This document shows positions 47,845 to 56,488 of a stretch of 64,000 nucleotides of DNA, piece after piece. Under the pieces are notes generated by a model that was not told the DNA's origin, made no database searches, and saw nothing but the letters and a program-made list of their open reading frames with translations. Each line of letters opens with the position of its first letter. Within the stretch, counting starts at the first letter, position 1. Source of the DNA: an uncultured Bacteroidia bacterium. GTDB taxonomy: Bacteria > Bacteroidota > Bacteroidia > Bacteroidales > F082. Both the position numbers and the translations under genes were made by a program. The stretch lies in NCBI GenBank assembly GCA_902769875.1, contig CACXQV010000012.1, forward strand, positions 1 through 64,000, in the 5' to 3' direction.

Positions 47845-49236
47845 ATGAAATTCAGCGAACAACACAAGACGGCATTAGCCAAGGTTTTGTCAGATTTGGT
47901 GCAATGCGACGGCATCGTCAACCAAGGCGAAATAGATTATCTGCAAAGGGCTTACGAAGTGTTTGGCATCACCCTCACCAGCAGGCAGAAAGCCACGCGC
48001 ATCAGCCTTTCTGTCGCTGTGACCACCTTGCGCACCCTCGGACAAATCGAAAAATCGGCCATCTTGTGGGTGTTCCAGCGGATTTCTTTGTCAGACAACA
48101 CCTTGGACGCCAGCGAGAAGCTCCTCCTGACCGCCCTGCTCCTCTCCATCGGCATCGACTTGCCCCAAACCCGTGGCATCAACGCCAAATTCGTTTCCAT
48201 CTCCAACCTCAACTTCGAAATCCACAATGCCGTGCTTTATGTGGAAGCCGACTACGACGCACAAGTCAACGAAAGCATCGAGCGCGACTACGAAGCCATC
48301 TGCAAATTGCTTCGCAAGTCGCATCGCGAGTTCTTCTATTTGCCCCACGTCATCCGCGACCTCGAAAGCAAGAAGCCGACCTTCCGCAACACGCTCAGCT
48401 ACATTGAGCCCACCCTCACCGCCGACCAACTCGACCACATAGACCACAACCTCTCGGAACTCAGCAGCGTTTTCCTCTCCAAAGAGATATTCCTCAACTA
48501 CCTGAACGCCAACGGATTGAAAATCAACAAACCATCGTTTTTGATGAAAATCGGGAATATGAGGCCCGGAGTGAGCCAAGACTTCCTCATCATTGAAACC
48601 ACCGACCAGCCCCTGCGCACCTTGAAACGCATTGCAAGGCTGTACTCGCACATCCCGAAAATCCACCCCGTGCTCACCGATGCCAAGGAGAAGCAACTCG
48701 TCAGGAAAATGGCCTTGAAGGCCGACCGGCAGCCCAAGGACGAGCTCAACTACACCGGCCTGCACAAAATCATCCTCGACACTTTGTTGAAATACAACGC
48801 CAACCGCGAGCTGAGCCGGCTCTACATCACCAAACGAGCCGAAATCTTCCTGACCGACCGCAACAACACCGAGGTGAAGATGCCCGCGCTATGCAGGGCC
48901 TTGTATGTGTTTTTCCTCCTCCACCCCGACGGCGTGTTGCTCAGCCACCTCAACGACCACAAAGAGGAGCTGTACAGAATCTACCGCCAGGCCTCAGTCT
49001 ACAGCGATGACGACCTGCTACGCAAAGCCATCGACAACCTCACCAACTTCGTTGGAGCCACGATGAACGCCAACCTCTCACGCATCCGCAAGGCCTTCCG
49101 CGACCTCATCAGCGACGAGGCAGCCATCTACCTCATCAAAGGCGAAAAAGGTGGACGAAAAATCATCCACCTCGACCGCAGCCTCGTGGTCTTTGAAGAT
49201 GTCAAGGCGTTTGATACGAACTATTTTGCCAAATAA
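47845..49236 (+). CDS. TerB-like N-terminal domain protein, otherwise unrecognised
   Basis: 463 aa from the ATG at 47845 (MKFSEQHKTALAKVLSDLVQ). Residues 1-110 resemble the TerB/DjlA-type helical domain (LVQCDGIVNQGEIDYLQRAYEVFGI...LDASEKLLLTALLLSIGID), seen in tellurite-resistance-like proteins as an acid/metal-responsive helical bundle. The remaining 350 residues are soluble, mixed alpha/beta and not recognised; the end KGGRKIIHLDRSLVVFED is reminiscent of a small winged or beta domain. No signal peptide. Its 3' end overlaps the convergent restriction S-subunit gene by 16 bases. Confidence 0.55.
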   Translation: MKFSEQHKTALAKVLSDLVQCDGIVNQGEIDYLQRAYEVFGITLTSRQKATRISLSVAVTTLRTLGQIEKSAILWVFQRISLSDNTLDASEKLLLTALLLSIGIDLPQTRGINAKFVSISNLNFEIHNAVLYVEADYDAQVNESIERDYEAICKLLRKSHREFFYLPHVIRDLESKKPTFRNTLSYIEPTLTADQLDHIDHNLSELSSVFLSKEIFLNYLNANGLKINKPSFLMKIGNMRPGVSQDFLIIETTDQPLRTLKRIARLYSHIPKIHPVLTDAKEKQLVRKMALKADRQPKDELNYTGLHKIILDTLLKYNANRELSRLYITKRAEIFLTDRNNTEVKMPALCRALYVFFLLHPDGVLLSHLNDHKEELYRIYRQASVYSDDDLLRKAIDNLTNFVGATMNANLSRIRKAFRDLISDEAAIYLIKGEKGGRKIIHLDRSLVVFEDVKAFDTNYFAK

Positions 49237-50266
49237 TCCAAATATCGCCGCTGCATATCATATTCCAACCGTTTCATATATGCCGACATAAAGGCATAAT
49301 CGGGTTCGCCAGAAATGGTAACGGGAAGGAGTATTTGTTGGCGTTTCATTCTTTCGCCATTGAATTTATACCCGTATTCAAATTTGCTTTTTTGCTGTAA
49401 AATTGCTTGTTTCACAAAAAGATAGGCATATTTATCATCTTTGTAATGCTTGAAATGGAGACGTTTCACATCATCTGAAAAAATGGCTTCGTAAGGATGA
49501 TAGAAACTATGGACCACACTACCGTTGTAATTGACACCCAATACATTACTATCGAGAGAATTGTTTGTATTGCCCACAAATGCAGTTACCCCATTGTTGG
49601 AATCAGAAGCACCGACAAAAGGTCGGTTTCCAACAACCATATTATCTTTGGTTAATCGCACACTTGATTTGATGTCAAATACCTCATTCATAAAAAACGC
49701 TTTCCATTTCTTTCCATCAATAGATACTTTTTCGGGCTCTTGACTCGGCATTGCACTTGTCAAATAGTCCTTATGCCGTTTCAATAATATCTGCTCCACA
49801 TTGTGCATATAGGCTTCCATAAAGGCAAAACAGGTTCGTTCTTTTCATTTGTTGGAAGCATAATTCTAAGCCTTTTTAGTCTCCCCAATGTAGCACCGTT
49901 TCCTCCCCAATTAAACTTCCTCATTTGTATCTTTAACAAAGGAATTATGAATAATGCCACATATTTATTCAATTTGATGGATGAAAGAACTTGGATATTT
50001 TGCCCGGTATAAAAAGGAACAAGTTGATAAAAAACAGATTGTGTATCCAAGCCTATTGTAATGACATTTCCTTCATCAATCTGATAGTTGTTTTGATTAC
50101 CAACAAACATTTCCCAACCATTATTTGTATCAGTTCGCGTAATATAAGGTATAATTCCTGATATGCCATTCAACCTACATTTATCAATACTACTACTCGT
50201 AGCATTAAGGGTGAACACATCAGTCAGGAAAAACGCTTTCCATTTCAACTCATCCAACCTTTTCAT
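49221..50266 (-). pseudogene. Restriction specificity (S/B) subunit, frameshifted
   Basis: Two half-genes in different frames. The first (50266 to about 49818) begins MKRLDELKWKAFFLTDVFTL and ends a TRD-like half with NEPVLPLW; the second (49820 to 49221) begins MEAYMHNVEQILLKRHKDYL and holds a second half starting KKWKAFFMNEVFDI. The paired WKAFF..xVF motifs mark two target-recognition domains, as in S subunits of type I or BcgI-like systems. Adding one T to the short T run at 49821-49823 region (CCTTTATGG to CCTTTTATGG) would join them into one protein of about 347 aa reading VLPFMEAYMHNVEQ. Partner of the following RM gene; start and stop overlap by 4 bases. Confidence 0.8.
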
Positions 50267-52212
50267 ACTTCCTCCTTTCTAAACAAATAGCCCCTTCCGT
50301 GTGCAATCATCGAAAACTCAAACGAAAGATAATCAGCCATTGTACGTTCAAAGTCTTCTTCGGTTGGTATGGCCTCATTGAAATAATAGAATGAGTGCAG
50401 CCATTCGTCACCAGCCTCCACTGTGCTTTGCACCATAAAATTATTGGAAGCAGGCCTGTTGTGCCTCCAGCAGTCAATCAGCAAACGATGCCGCTCGTCA
50501 GCTCTTTCGGTCGGCAACAACCCGATATGTGGAAACACCACATAGCCGTCGTCCTTGAAGTCAATGAACTTCGAGTATTTTCGTTCTGGATGAGGCTGAT
50601 GGGCTGTGAAAACGGCAATTACAGGATTGGTCCCCACTCCATAGAACGTCTGGGGATTAAGCGTAATCACTCCTTCAAGAGTATGATGTTCAAGGATATA
50701 CGCTTTGTCCAACTTGTCCATTCTGCTTTTACCGACCATAGTGCTTTGCGGCACAATCACGGCACAACGCGCACCCTCGGCAAGCGAATCAAGCAAATGG
50801 ACAATGAATTTCAGTTCACTCAAATGCTCCGTAGCCTTGTTTTTCGCTTGCGAATAAGGAGGATTCATCATACCCACGGTGCAACAGTATTGTTGAAGCA
50901 CCATAGAGGATTGTGCCAAGAAATCATCGCAAATCAAATTGCTTTTGCCATCGCCCCGAAGTATCATATTGGTTGTGGCGATTGAAAACATATCATCGCG
51001 AAGTTCAAAACCAAAAAGATTGTTTTTGCGAATAGACTTTCTCAATTCGTCCCTTTGCTTTGGCGACAGTTTTCCCATCTCACATTGTTCGTCAATTTGG
51101 TTCAGCATATTGCTAAGGGCTGCTATAAGGAAACCACCTGTTCCACAAGTTGGGTCAAGTATTTTGTCGGATGGCTTAATTTCAACCAATTCACAGAACA
51201 ACTCGGTAATGTGTTTCGGAGTAAGAACCACGCCCAATGACTGGCCGTCACCACCACTATAACTGATAAACTCACCATAAAAGCGGCCCAACACATCCTC
51301 GGGATGATTGTTGCGAATGGCGGTTAGCACATTCGAGTCGAGGTATTCTGCAAAATAGCGAAGTGGCGTTTTGCCCAAACGAGCGTTTACGGCACTCAAA
51401 ATCGGGCGGTTTTTCACGATGCGGAATTGGTCAAGCACTTGGTCTTTTTTCACTTGTGGCTGCACTTGCACCTGCGTGAGATAGTCCGATAAGTAACGCA
51501 TCACTTTGTCGCCGTCGGTCGTTCCGTTCTCTTGGCTTCCAATCAGCATTTCGGTGTGGAATCCCGTGTTGGCCAAAGCCAAAAGCAAGGCTGAAACCAC
51601 AAGGGGCTTTTCCGTGTCGCCTAAATTGCCATAATTGCGCAAATCCTCGTGGAGTGCGGCTGCGCGACTAATGATTTGTTCCAACTCAACCTGCTCGACC
51701 GGCTTGCTGTTCAAGACTTTTTTCCCGTAGTAAGCATTGATGCGCTCTTTCGAGAACTCGGTAAAGTCTTGAACTTTAGGCAACAACATAATCATCTTAG
51801 GCGAAACAAAAATGGGTCGAATAACCATCCTTCCTCGCTCTGTCCCCGAACAACCAAAAGCAAAGACCTTCTTGAAGCGCGTGTTTTCAACGATGTGTCG
51901 TGCATAGAAGACTGCGCCATTTTCGGCATAGTCAGTAACGCTGCTGCGGTCCATCAAAAGCGTTTTCGGAGAATTGGGGTCAACGTATTTCACCTGCTTT
52001 GTGGGGTCTGCCTTGTCTTCAATCACAATAAGGTACTCTCCCGACACAGCGACAAACTCGGGAAATCCCTGTTTGCCTGTGCCGCGTTTTGATGCGGTTT
52101 TCAACGCTTCCTCCACTTCCTTGATTTTGCTCCCGTTGAAAGTGAAGTCAAGCCCCGCCTCCCCAAGCAAAGAGGCTATGATGAAATCTGTCTGTTTCTC
52201 ATAATTTGTCAT
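50263..52212 (-). CDS. BcgI-like restriction-methylation subunit (nuclease plus N6-adenine methylase)
   Basis: 649 aa from the ATG at 52212 (MTNYEKQTDFIIASLLGEAG); an upstream GTG at 52293 would add 27 residues. N-terminal nuclease: PE at 51-52 followed, after 12 residues, by EDK at 65-67, the PE-X12-EDK catalytic pattern of BcgI. A helical part leads to a gamma-type N6-adenine methylase: motif I DPTCGTGGF and motif IV NPPYSQ. BcgI-type enzymes cut on both sides of a methylated-or-not split site and need a separate specificity subunit, supplied here by the next gene (frameshifted). If the S subunit is lost, the system would be silent or rely on phase variation. Confidence 0.85.
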   Translation of the reverse strand: MTNYEKQTDFIIASLLGEAGLDFTFNGSKIKEVEEALKTASKRGTGKQGFPEFVAVSGEYLIVIEDKADPTKQVKYVDPNSPKTLLMDRSSVTDYAENGAVFYARHIVENTRFKKVFAFGCSGTERGRMVIRPIFVSPKMIMLLPKVQDFTEFSKERINAYYGKKVLNSKPVEQVELEQIISRAAALHEDLRNYGNLGDTEKPLVVSALLLALANTGFHTEMLIGSQENGTTDGDKVMRYLSDYLTQVQVQPQVKKDQVLDQFRIVKNRPILSAVNARLGKTPLRYFAEYLDSNVLTAIRNNHPEDVLGRFYGEFISYSGGDGQSLGVVLTPKHITELFCELVEIKPSDKILDPTCGTGGFLIAALSNMLNQIDEQCEMGKLSPKQRDELRKSIRKNNLFGFELRDDMFSIATTNMILRGDGKSNLICDDFLAQSSMVLQQYCCTVGMMNPPYSQAKNKATEHLSELKFIVHLLDSLAEGARCAVIVPQSTMVGKSRMDKLDKAYILEHHTLEGVITLNPQTFYGVGTNPVIAVFTAHQPHPERKYSKFIDFKDDGYVVFPHIGLLPTERADERHRLLIDCWRHNRPASNNFMVQSTVEAGDEWLHSFYYFNEAIPTEEDFERTMADYLSFEFSMIAHGRGYLFRKEEV

Positions 52213-52302
52213 CAAGATTGGTTTTAGGGCGTTCACCAATTCCCTAAAACCTTTCAGACCAAGCAAAACGAAACGCGGACGAAACTTATCCACATTCCGG
52301 GT

Positions 52303-52390
52303 GCTTGGCCTTACCCACTTTCACAGATAAGCTCGCCCGCATTATATGCAGGCTCGCTCTACTTTTGTGAAAGTTCCATTGCGGCCAAGC
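52303..52390. repeat. Long interrupted inverted repeat upstream of the RM operon
   Basis: GCTTGGCC (52303-52310)/GGCCAAGC (52383-52390) and ACTTTCACA (52317-52325)/TGTGAAAGT (52366-52374) form two nested perfect stems; the loop carries GCTCGC twice around a GCATTATATGC palindrome. No U-tract follows. The rest of the 52391-52533 gap shows no gene. Confidence 0.7.
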
Positions 52391-52533
52391 TTTGGAATGA
52401 TTTCAGAATAGCGGCAAACGCTATGGTTTATAATATGTTAGTTAAATTCTATCTTTGATCATCAATACAATTTTGTTGGTTAAATGGTGTATAAATAGGG
52501 TTAATTTCGGGTCAGTGAAAGACACTCATTCCA

Positions 52534-53307
52534 TCAAGCCTGTTGCCCTTCAAGCAGGAACGTGACATCCGAATTCGGGTCAATCTCGACGGCTTCCTTG
52601 CCGTAGCGCATAATGACCATCTTCTTGCCGCCTTTCAGCATCATCTTGCCATCGTTTACCCAAAGTGCCGAGGCCTCGCGCAGGCCGACCACGGTCACAT
52701 TCTGATTCACGGCAAGATACTCGTTGATACGGTCTTGGCGCGTCTCGCCGCCGTGCTTGATCATCTTGTCGATTTCGGGGTGCGGGTCAAGATAGTGCGG
52801 GTTGATTTGGAACGGCACCAAATTGAGGCAATTGAACGAAGCGGGCTGCACAATCGGCATGTCGTTGGTGGTGCAAAGCGTGGGGCAAGCCACATTCGAG
52901 CCTGCGCTCCAGCCCATGTAAGGCACGCCGGCAAGGGCGCGGTTGCGGATGGCCTCCATCAGGCCGTAGCGGTGCATTTCGGCCACCAAGTGGAAGGTGT
53001 TGCCGCCGCCCACCACGATGCAGTCGGCCTCGTTGACGGCCTTCACCTTGTCGTCGAAATGATGGACGGAAGTGAAGTTCTCCAAGCCGAACTTGGTGCG
53101 GAAAACGTTCCTCACCTTCGACTCGTAGGCATCGTAACTCTGAGGATACACCATCCCGCCGATGTTCACGCCCGCGAAAGGCACGAAAACGATGCGGCTA
53201 TCCTTATTAATATGGTTCTGCAAGCAGAAAAGCTCGATTTGGGTCGAAGCCCAAGCCAAATAATTCTCACCGAAATTGGTCGAATTGCTGATCAGTAATA
53301 ATCTCAT
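52534..53307 (-). CDS. pepE: Peptidase E (alpha-aspartyl dipeptidase, S51 family)
   Basis: 257 aa from the ATG at 53307 (MRLLLISNSTNFGENYLAWA). Catalytic Ser about 134 in YMGWSAGSNV, VVGGGNTFHL nucleophile-elbow neighbourhood, and His in QINPHYLDPHPE. Cleaves Asp-X dipeptides in the cytoplasm. The earlier ATG (53346) would overlap the -7 box at 53334 and is rejected. Monocistronic. Confidence 0.93.
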   Translation of the reverse strand: MRLLLISNSTNFGENYLAWASTQIELFCLQNHINKDSRIVFVPFAGVNIGGMVYPQSYDAYESKVRNVFRTKFGLENFTSVHHFDDKVKAVNEADCIVVGGGNTFHLVAEMHRYGLMEAIRNRALAGVPYMGWSAGSNVACPTLCTTNDMPIVQPASFNCLNLVPFQINPHYLDPHPEIDKMIKHGGETRQDRINEYLAVNQNVTVVGLREASALWVNDGKMMLKGGKKMVIMRYGKEAVEIDPNSDVTFLLEGQQA

Positions 53308-53333
53308 GACGTAATAATTTTGAAAAAGATGGC

Positions 53334-53342
53334 GCAAAGATA
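53334..53342 (-). promoter_or_regulatory. -7 promoter of pepE
   Basis: Minus-strand TATCTTTGC, 27 bases before the ATG at 53307. Confidence 0.7.
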
Positions 53343-53479
53343 GCAAAAAAGCGATTGCAACAGCAAAAACAAACGAAAATCGACTTGCCTATGTAAAAAT
53401 TATTTATTTGAATATCAATCATTTGAAACAGAAAATAAATTTTTTCCTGAATTTTTGCTTGCGTGAAAGAAAAAAGCTG

Positions 53480-53488
53480 TACTTTTGC
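53480..53488 (+). promoter_or_regulatory. -7 promoter of the tRNA-Arg-like locus
   Basis: TACTTTTGC, 17 bases before the tRNA-like sequence. Confidence 0.65.
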
Positions 53489-53504
53489 AGTGTCAAAAAC
53501 GACT

Positions 53505-53577
53505 GGACTAGTAGCTCAATTGGATAGAGTCCCTGACTACGGATCAGGCGGTTGTGGGTTCGACTCCTAGGTCGTAA
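53505..53577 (+). tRNA. tRNA-Arg(ACG)-like gene with degenerate acceptor and T arm
   Basis: The D arm (GCTC...GAGT) and the anticodon arm (CCTGA-CTACGGA-TCAGG, anticodon ACG at 53539-53541) are standard for Bacteroidales tRNA-Arg. The T loop TTCGACT is present, but the T stem (GTGGG/CCTAG) is imperfect and the 3' bases do not pair properly with the 5' acceptor GGACTAG. No good mature 3' end is visible. It may be a pseudo-tRNA, or the result of loss of bases between two tRNA genes. Confidence 0.6.
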
Positions 53578-53594
53578 GTTTCTCACACTTAAAA

Positions 53595-53622
53595 CAGCGG
53601 TTCGATTCCGCTATGGGCTACA
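53595..53622 (+). pseudogene. Orphan T arm and acceptor tail of a second tRNA
   Basis: AGCGG-TTCGATT-CCGCT is a perfect T arm, followed by ATGGGCTACA, an acceptor 3' strand. Its own 5' half is missing: the preceding bases belong to the tRNA-Arg-like gene. Such 3' tRNA ends are often left by integrative elements or by deletion between tRNA genes. Confidence 0.6.
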
Positions 53623-53627
53623 AAATC

Positions 53628-53664
53628 AAACCCTAATCGAGACTTTTCGGTTAGGGTTTTTTCT
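53628..53664 (+). terminator. Terminator of the tRNA locus
   Basis: AAACCCTAA (53628-53636) pairs with TTAGGGTTT (53651-53659), followed by TTTTTC. It lies immediately before the ABC permease ATG. Confidence 0.8.
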
Positions 53665-53665
53665 A

Positions 53666-54724
53666 ATGACCGACGCGACCCGAAATATGACCCGTCACCA
53701 TCCGCCCCTCGTGCCCGTCTCGCTTGGGATTGTGGCCGTGGGCATCGTGCTTTTTGCCTTGAACTTGCGCTATGGCTCGGTTTCCATCCCGTGGAAGGAG
53801 TTTTGGGAAGCCGTTTTCGGCGGCGACGCATCGACCTACCGCGCCATCATCCTCGACTACCGCCTGCCGCAAGCCATCACTGCACTTTTGGCGGGCATAG
53901 GGCTTTCAGTTTCAGGCCTTTTGATGCAGACCCTGTTCCGCAATCCCTTGGCCGACCCGTCGCTATTGGGCATCAGTAGCGGTTCGAGCCTTGGGGTGGC
54001 TTTGGTTGTGTTGTTGGGCACTGCTACGGGACTGTCGGTCAGCACTTTGGCTCTATGGTCCACATTTGGCGTCACCGTGGCGGCGTTTTTGGGTGCTTTT
54101 GCGGTGCTTTTGCTCATCCTTGCACTGAGTTCGAGACTCAGGAGCATGGTCAGCCTCGTGCTGGTGGGCATCATGATTGCCTACATCGCGAGTTCGGTCA
54201 CCGACATTCTGAAGTTCTTCAGCCAAAAGGAAGGGCTTCATTCCTTCGTCATTTGGGGCTTGGGCAGTTTCTCCAACGTGAGCAAGGCACAACTGCCGTT
54301 TTTCGCAGCCACGGTAATTTTAGGTGTAGTTGCCTCGTTCCTGTTATTCAAGACCTTGAACCTCTTGCTGTTGGGCGAGCGTTATGCCGAAAACCTTGGC
54401 GTGAACATCAAGCGGAGCAGTATGCTCATCATCTTGGTTTCGGGCTTCCTGACGGCCATCATCACGGCGTTTTGCGGGCCTATCGCCTTTTTGGGATTGG
54501 CCGTGCCGCATATCGCGCGTTTCCTGTTCCGCAGCAGCGACCACAAACTGCTCATCCCAGCCACGGCTTTCCTCGGAATGGACTTGGCATTGTTCTGCAA
54601 CCTCATCGCGCGACTGCCCTCGTTTGAAGGCAACCTGCCCATCAACTCTGTCACGGCATTGATTGGTGCGCCTATCGTGCTGTGGGTTATCTTCCACCGT
54701 CAACGATTCAGTCAAGGACAATAG
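53666..54724 (+). CDS. FecCD-type ABC transporter permease (iron/cobalamin)
   Basis: 352 aa from 53666 (MTDATRNMTRHHPP; the ATG at 53687 is an alternative). About nine hydrophobic segments with FecCD family marks: RLPQAITALLAGIGLSVSGL, MQTLFRNPLADPSLLGISSG, GLAVPHIARFL and DLALFCNLIARLP. Inner-membrane pore for ferric-siderophore, haem or cobalamin uptake. The matching ATPase gene follows after a 166-bp repeat-rich gap; no substrate-binding protein or TonB receptor is in the window, so the ligand is unknown. Confidence 0.9.
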   Translation: MTDATRNMTRHHPPLVPVSLGIVAVGIVLFALNLRYGSVSIPWKEFWEAVFGGDASTYRAIILDYRLPQAITALLAGIGLSVSGLLMQTLFRNPLADPSLLGISSGSSLGVALVVLLGTATGLSVSTLALWSTFGVTVAAFLGAFAVLLLILALSSRLRSMVSLVLVGIMIAYIASSVTDILKFFSQKEGLHSFVIWGLGSFSNVSKAQLPFFAATVILGVVASFLLFKTLNLLLLGERYAENLGVNIKRSSMLIILVSGFLTAIITAFCGPIAFLGLAVPHIARFLFRSSDHKLLIPATAFLGMDLALFCNLIARLPSFEGNLPINSVTALIGAPIVLWVIFHRQRFSQGQ

Positions 54725-54738
54725 ATTATGAAAAGGAG

Positions 54739-54877
54739 CTACGAATTTTACGAATGGAACGAATTGAATTTTGCGACTAAAGTCGCGAATTTCTACGAAT
54801 TTGGCTCATTCGTACCCATTCGGACGCTTGCGTCCCAAATTCTTTATCAAATTCGTATAATTCGTGTAATTCGTAGT
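54739..54877. repeat. Palindromic repeat between ABC permease and ATPase genes
   Basis: CTACGAATT (54739-54747) and AATTCGTAG (54869-54877) are inverted ends around several more ACGAATT/AATTCGT words, with internal hairpins GCGACT-AA-AGTCGC (54773-54786) and GGACGC-TT-GCGTCC (54822-54835). It reads as a nested palindromic intergenic element placed inside the operon. Confidence 0.75.
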
Positions 54878-54890
54878 TAAAGAGACCATT

Positions 54891-55646
54891 ATGAGCGAAG
54901 TCCTCCAAACAAATCATCTGTCCATCGGCTACAAAGGCCAGGCCTTGATGCCCGAAATCAACGTAAGCCTCAATGAAGGCGACATCGTGGCCTTGGCAGG
55001 TCCCAACGGGTCGGGCAAGACGACGCTGTTCAAGACGCTGTCGGCCAGCATCAAACCCGTCGGCGGCGAGGTCAAGTTGTTTGGAAAAGACTTGCGCGAC
55101 TACTCCCCCACCGAGCGCAGTTCATTGTTCAGCCTCGTGCTGACCGAGAAGCCCGACGACCTGTTTTTGAAGGTTTTCGACATCGTGGCCGCCGGTCGCT
55201 ATCCCCACCTCGGCCTCTTGGCCAAACTGAAAGCCGACGACGAACAAATCATCTACGACAGCTTAGAAACCGTCGGCATCGGCCATTTGGTCAACCGCAA
55301 TTTCGTTTCCCTCAGCGACGGCGAGCAACAGAAAGTGATGATTGCCAAAGCCTTGGTGCAGGACACGCCTCTCATCTTTATGGACGAGCCAGCAGCCTTC
55401 CTCGACTATCCGAGCAAGATCGAGTTGGTACACATTATGCACAAACTCTCGCGCGAGAAAAAGAAAACCATCCTCTTCAGCAGCCACGACCTTGACCTCT
55501 TGCTCCGCCACGCCGATGTGATGTGGGTCGTCGCGCCCCAGCAGCCTTTGCGCCAGGGCACGCCGAAAGAGCTTGTCGACCAAGGGATTATTGATGAATA
55601 TTTCAAGCCGATTGTGGCGAAAGAAGAATTCTACTGGATGAGGTAA
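54891..55646 (+). CDS. ABC transporter ATP-binding protein (FecE/BtuD-like)
   Basis: 251 aa. Walker A GPNGSGKTTL, signature VSLSDGEQQKV (LSDGE in place of LSGGE), Walker B PLIFMDEPAAFLDYP, switch HD loop SSHDLDLLL. Energises the FecCD-type permease encoded upstream. Its last 33 bases (KPIVAKEEFYW region) are repeated at 56489-56521, with the SGNH esterase gene between the two copies. Confidence 0.92.
   Translation: MSEVLQTNHLSIGYKGQALMPEINVSLNEGDIVALAGPNGSGKTTLFKTLSASIKPVGGEVKLFGKDLRDYSPTERSSLFSLVLTEKPDDLFLKVFDIVAAGRYPHLGLLAKLKADDEQIIYDSLETVGIGHLVNRNFVSLSDGEQQKVMIAKALVQDTPLIFMDEPAAFLDYPSKIELVHIMHKLSREKKKTILFSSHDLDLLLRHADVMWVVAPQQPLRQGTPKELVDQGIIDEYFKPIVAKEEFYWMR
55605..55637 (+). repeat. 33-bp direct repeat, copy 1 (3' end of ABC ATPase gene)
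   Basis: Identical to 56489-56521 except one base (C/T in TAYTGG). It lies within the last codons of the ATPase gene. Confidence 0.85.
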
Positions 55647-55664
55647 TTCTACCTTATTTTTATG

Positions 55665-55673
55665 TAATTTTGC
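55665..55673 (+). promoter_or_regulatory. -7 promoter of the second SGNH hydrolase
   Basis: TAATTTTGC, 16 bases before the ATG at 55690. Confidence 0.7.
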
Positions 55674-55689
55674 ACCAAACTATCATCCT

Positions 55690-56367
55690 ATGCGTAAAAC
55701 AACCCTTATCATCATCTTAATAGCCATGTGGTTTTCAGGTTATGCACAAAAAGACTGGTTCGGCTTCAACCGTTACAAGGCCGACAACGACAGTATCATT
55801 GCCAGCGGCAAGTTCCCCGACGTCGTGTTTATGGGCAACTCCATCACCGACAACTGGGCCTCTTTCCATCCCGAGTTCTTCAGCGAGAACAACTTCTGCG
55901 GCAGGGGCATCGGGGGACAGACTTCAGCGCAGATGCTGGTGCGCTTCACCGCTGATGTCATCGACCTGCATCCCAAGGCCGTGGTCATCATGGCAGGCAC
56001 CAACGACGTGGCGCACAACGACTATTGGGTGGCTCCAGAAAAGGTGGTCGACAACATCGTCGCCATGTGTGACCTGGCCCGCGCCCATGACATCGTGCCC
56101 ATCATCAGTTCCATACCGCCTTGCTCGAAATTCCCATGGAGGGAGGAGATTTTGAACCCTGGGCAGACCATCGTCGAAATCAACGACAACCTGAGAGCCT
56201 ACGCCGAAGCCAATGGCATCGTCTATGTAGACTATCATTCCGCCCTCGCCGACGAGCACCTTGGATTGCCATCCTCGCTGAGCGAAGACGGCTGCCATCC
56301 TAAGCCCGACACCTATTTTGTCATGGAGGAGATGGTATTAGAGGCGATACGCATTGCGTTAAGATAA
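55690..56367 (+). CDS. Secreted SGNH/GDSL-family esterase, copy 2
   Basis: 225 aa, same length as copy 1 (3019-3696) and strongly similar along its whole length. Signal peptide (MRKTTLIIILIAMWFSGYAQ); blocks VVFMGNSITDNW, GRGIGGQTSAQML, VVIMAGTNDVAHNDYWV and EDGCHPKPDTYF. Same expected activity (deacylation of glycans or lipids outside the cytoplasm). It sits alone between duplicated ends of the ABC ATPase gene, so it was probably inserted there. Confidence 0.88.
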   Translation: MRKTTLIIILIAMWFSGYAQKDWFGFNRYKADNDSIIASGKFPDVVFMGNSITDNWASFHPEFFSENNFCGRGIGGQTSAQMLVRFTADVIDLHPKAVVIMAGTNDVAHNDYWVAPEKVVDNIVAMCDLARAHDIVPIISSIPPCSKFPWREEILNPGQTIVEINDNLRAYAEANGIVYVDYHSALADEHLGLPSSLSEDGCHPKPDTYFVMEEMVLEAIRIALR

Positions 56368-56370
56368 GAA

Positions 56371-56471
56371 TTGTAGGAGACTTCTAAAATTCAAGCAAAA
56401 GAAAACTCCTACGGAGTACAACTCGTTGAATTATTGTGTTTTGTTATTTGTAGGAAGCTCCTACGGAGCAA
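56371..56471. repeat. TTGTAGGA/CTCCTACGGAG repeat cluster
   Basis: TTGTAGGAGAC (56371), CTCCTACGGAG (56406) and TTGTAGGAAGCTCCTACGGAG (from 56449, read in parts) form facing and direct repeats. They lie between the SGNH stop and the second 33-bp repeat copy. Confidence 0.65.
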
Positions 56472-56488
56472 ATTTTATAAGCTCCCTA

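Noticed and set aside
47724..47921. N-terminal extension of the calcium ATPase
   Set aside because: The -7 box at 47773 lies inside it and the added sequence is not like the family.
52303..52390. Integron attC site
   Set aside because: No integrase and no cassette arrangement nearby; spacing of stems alone is not enough.
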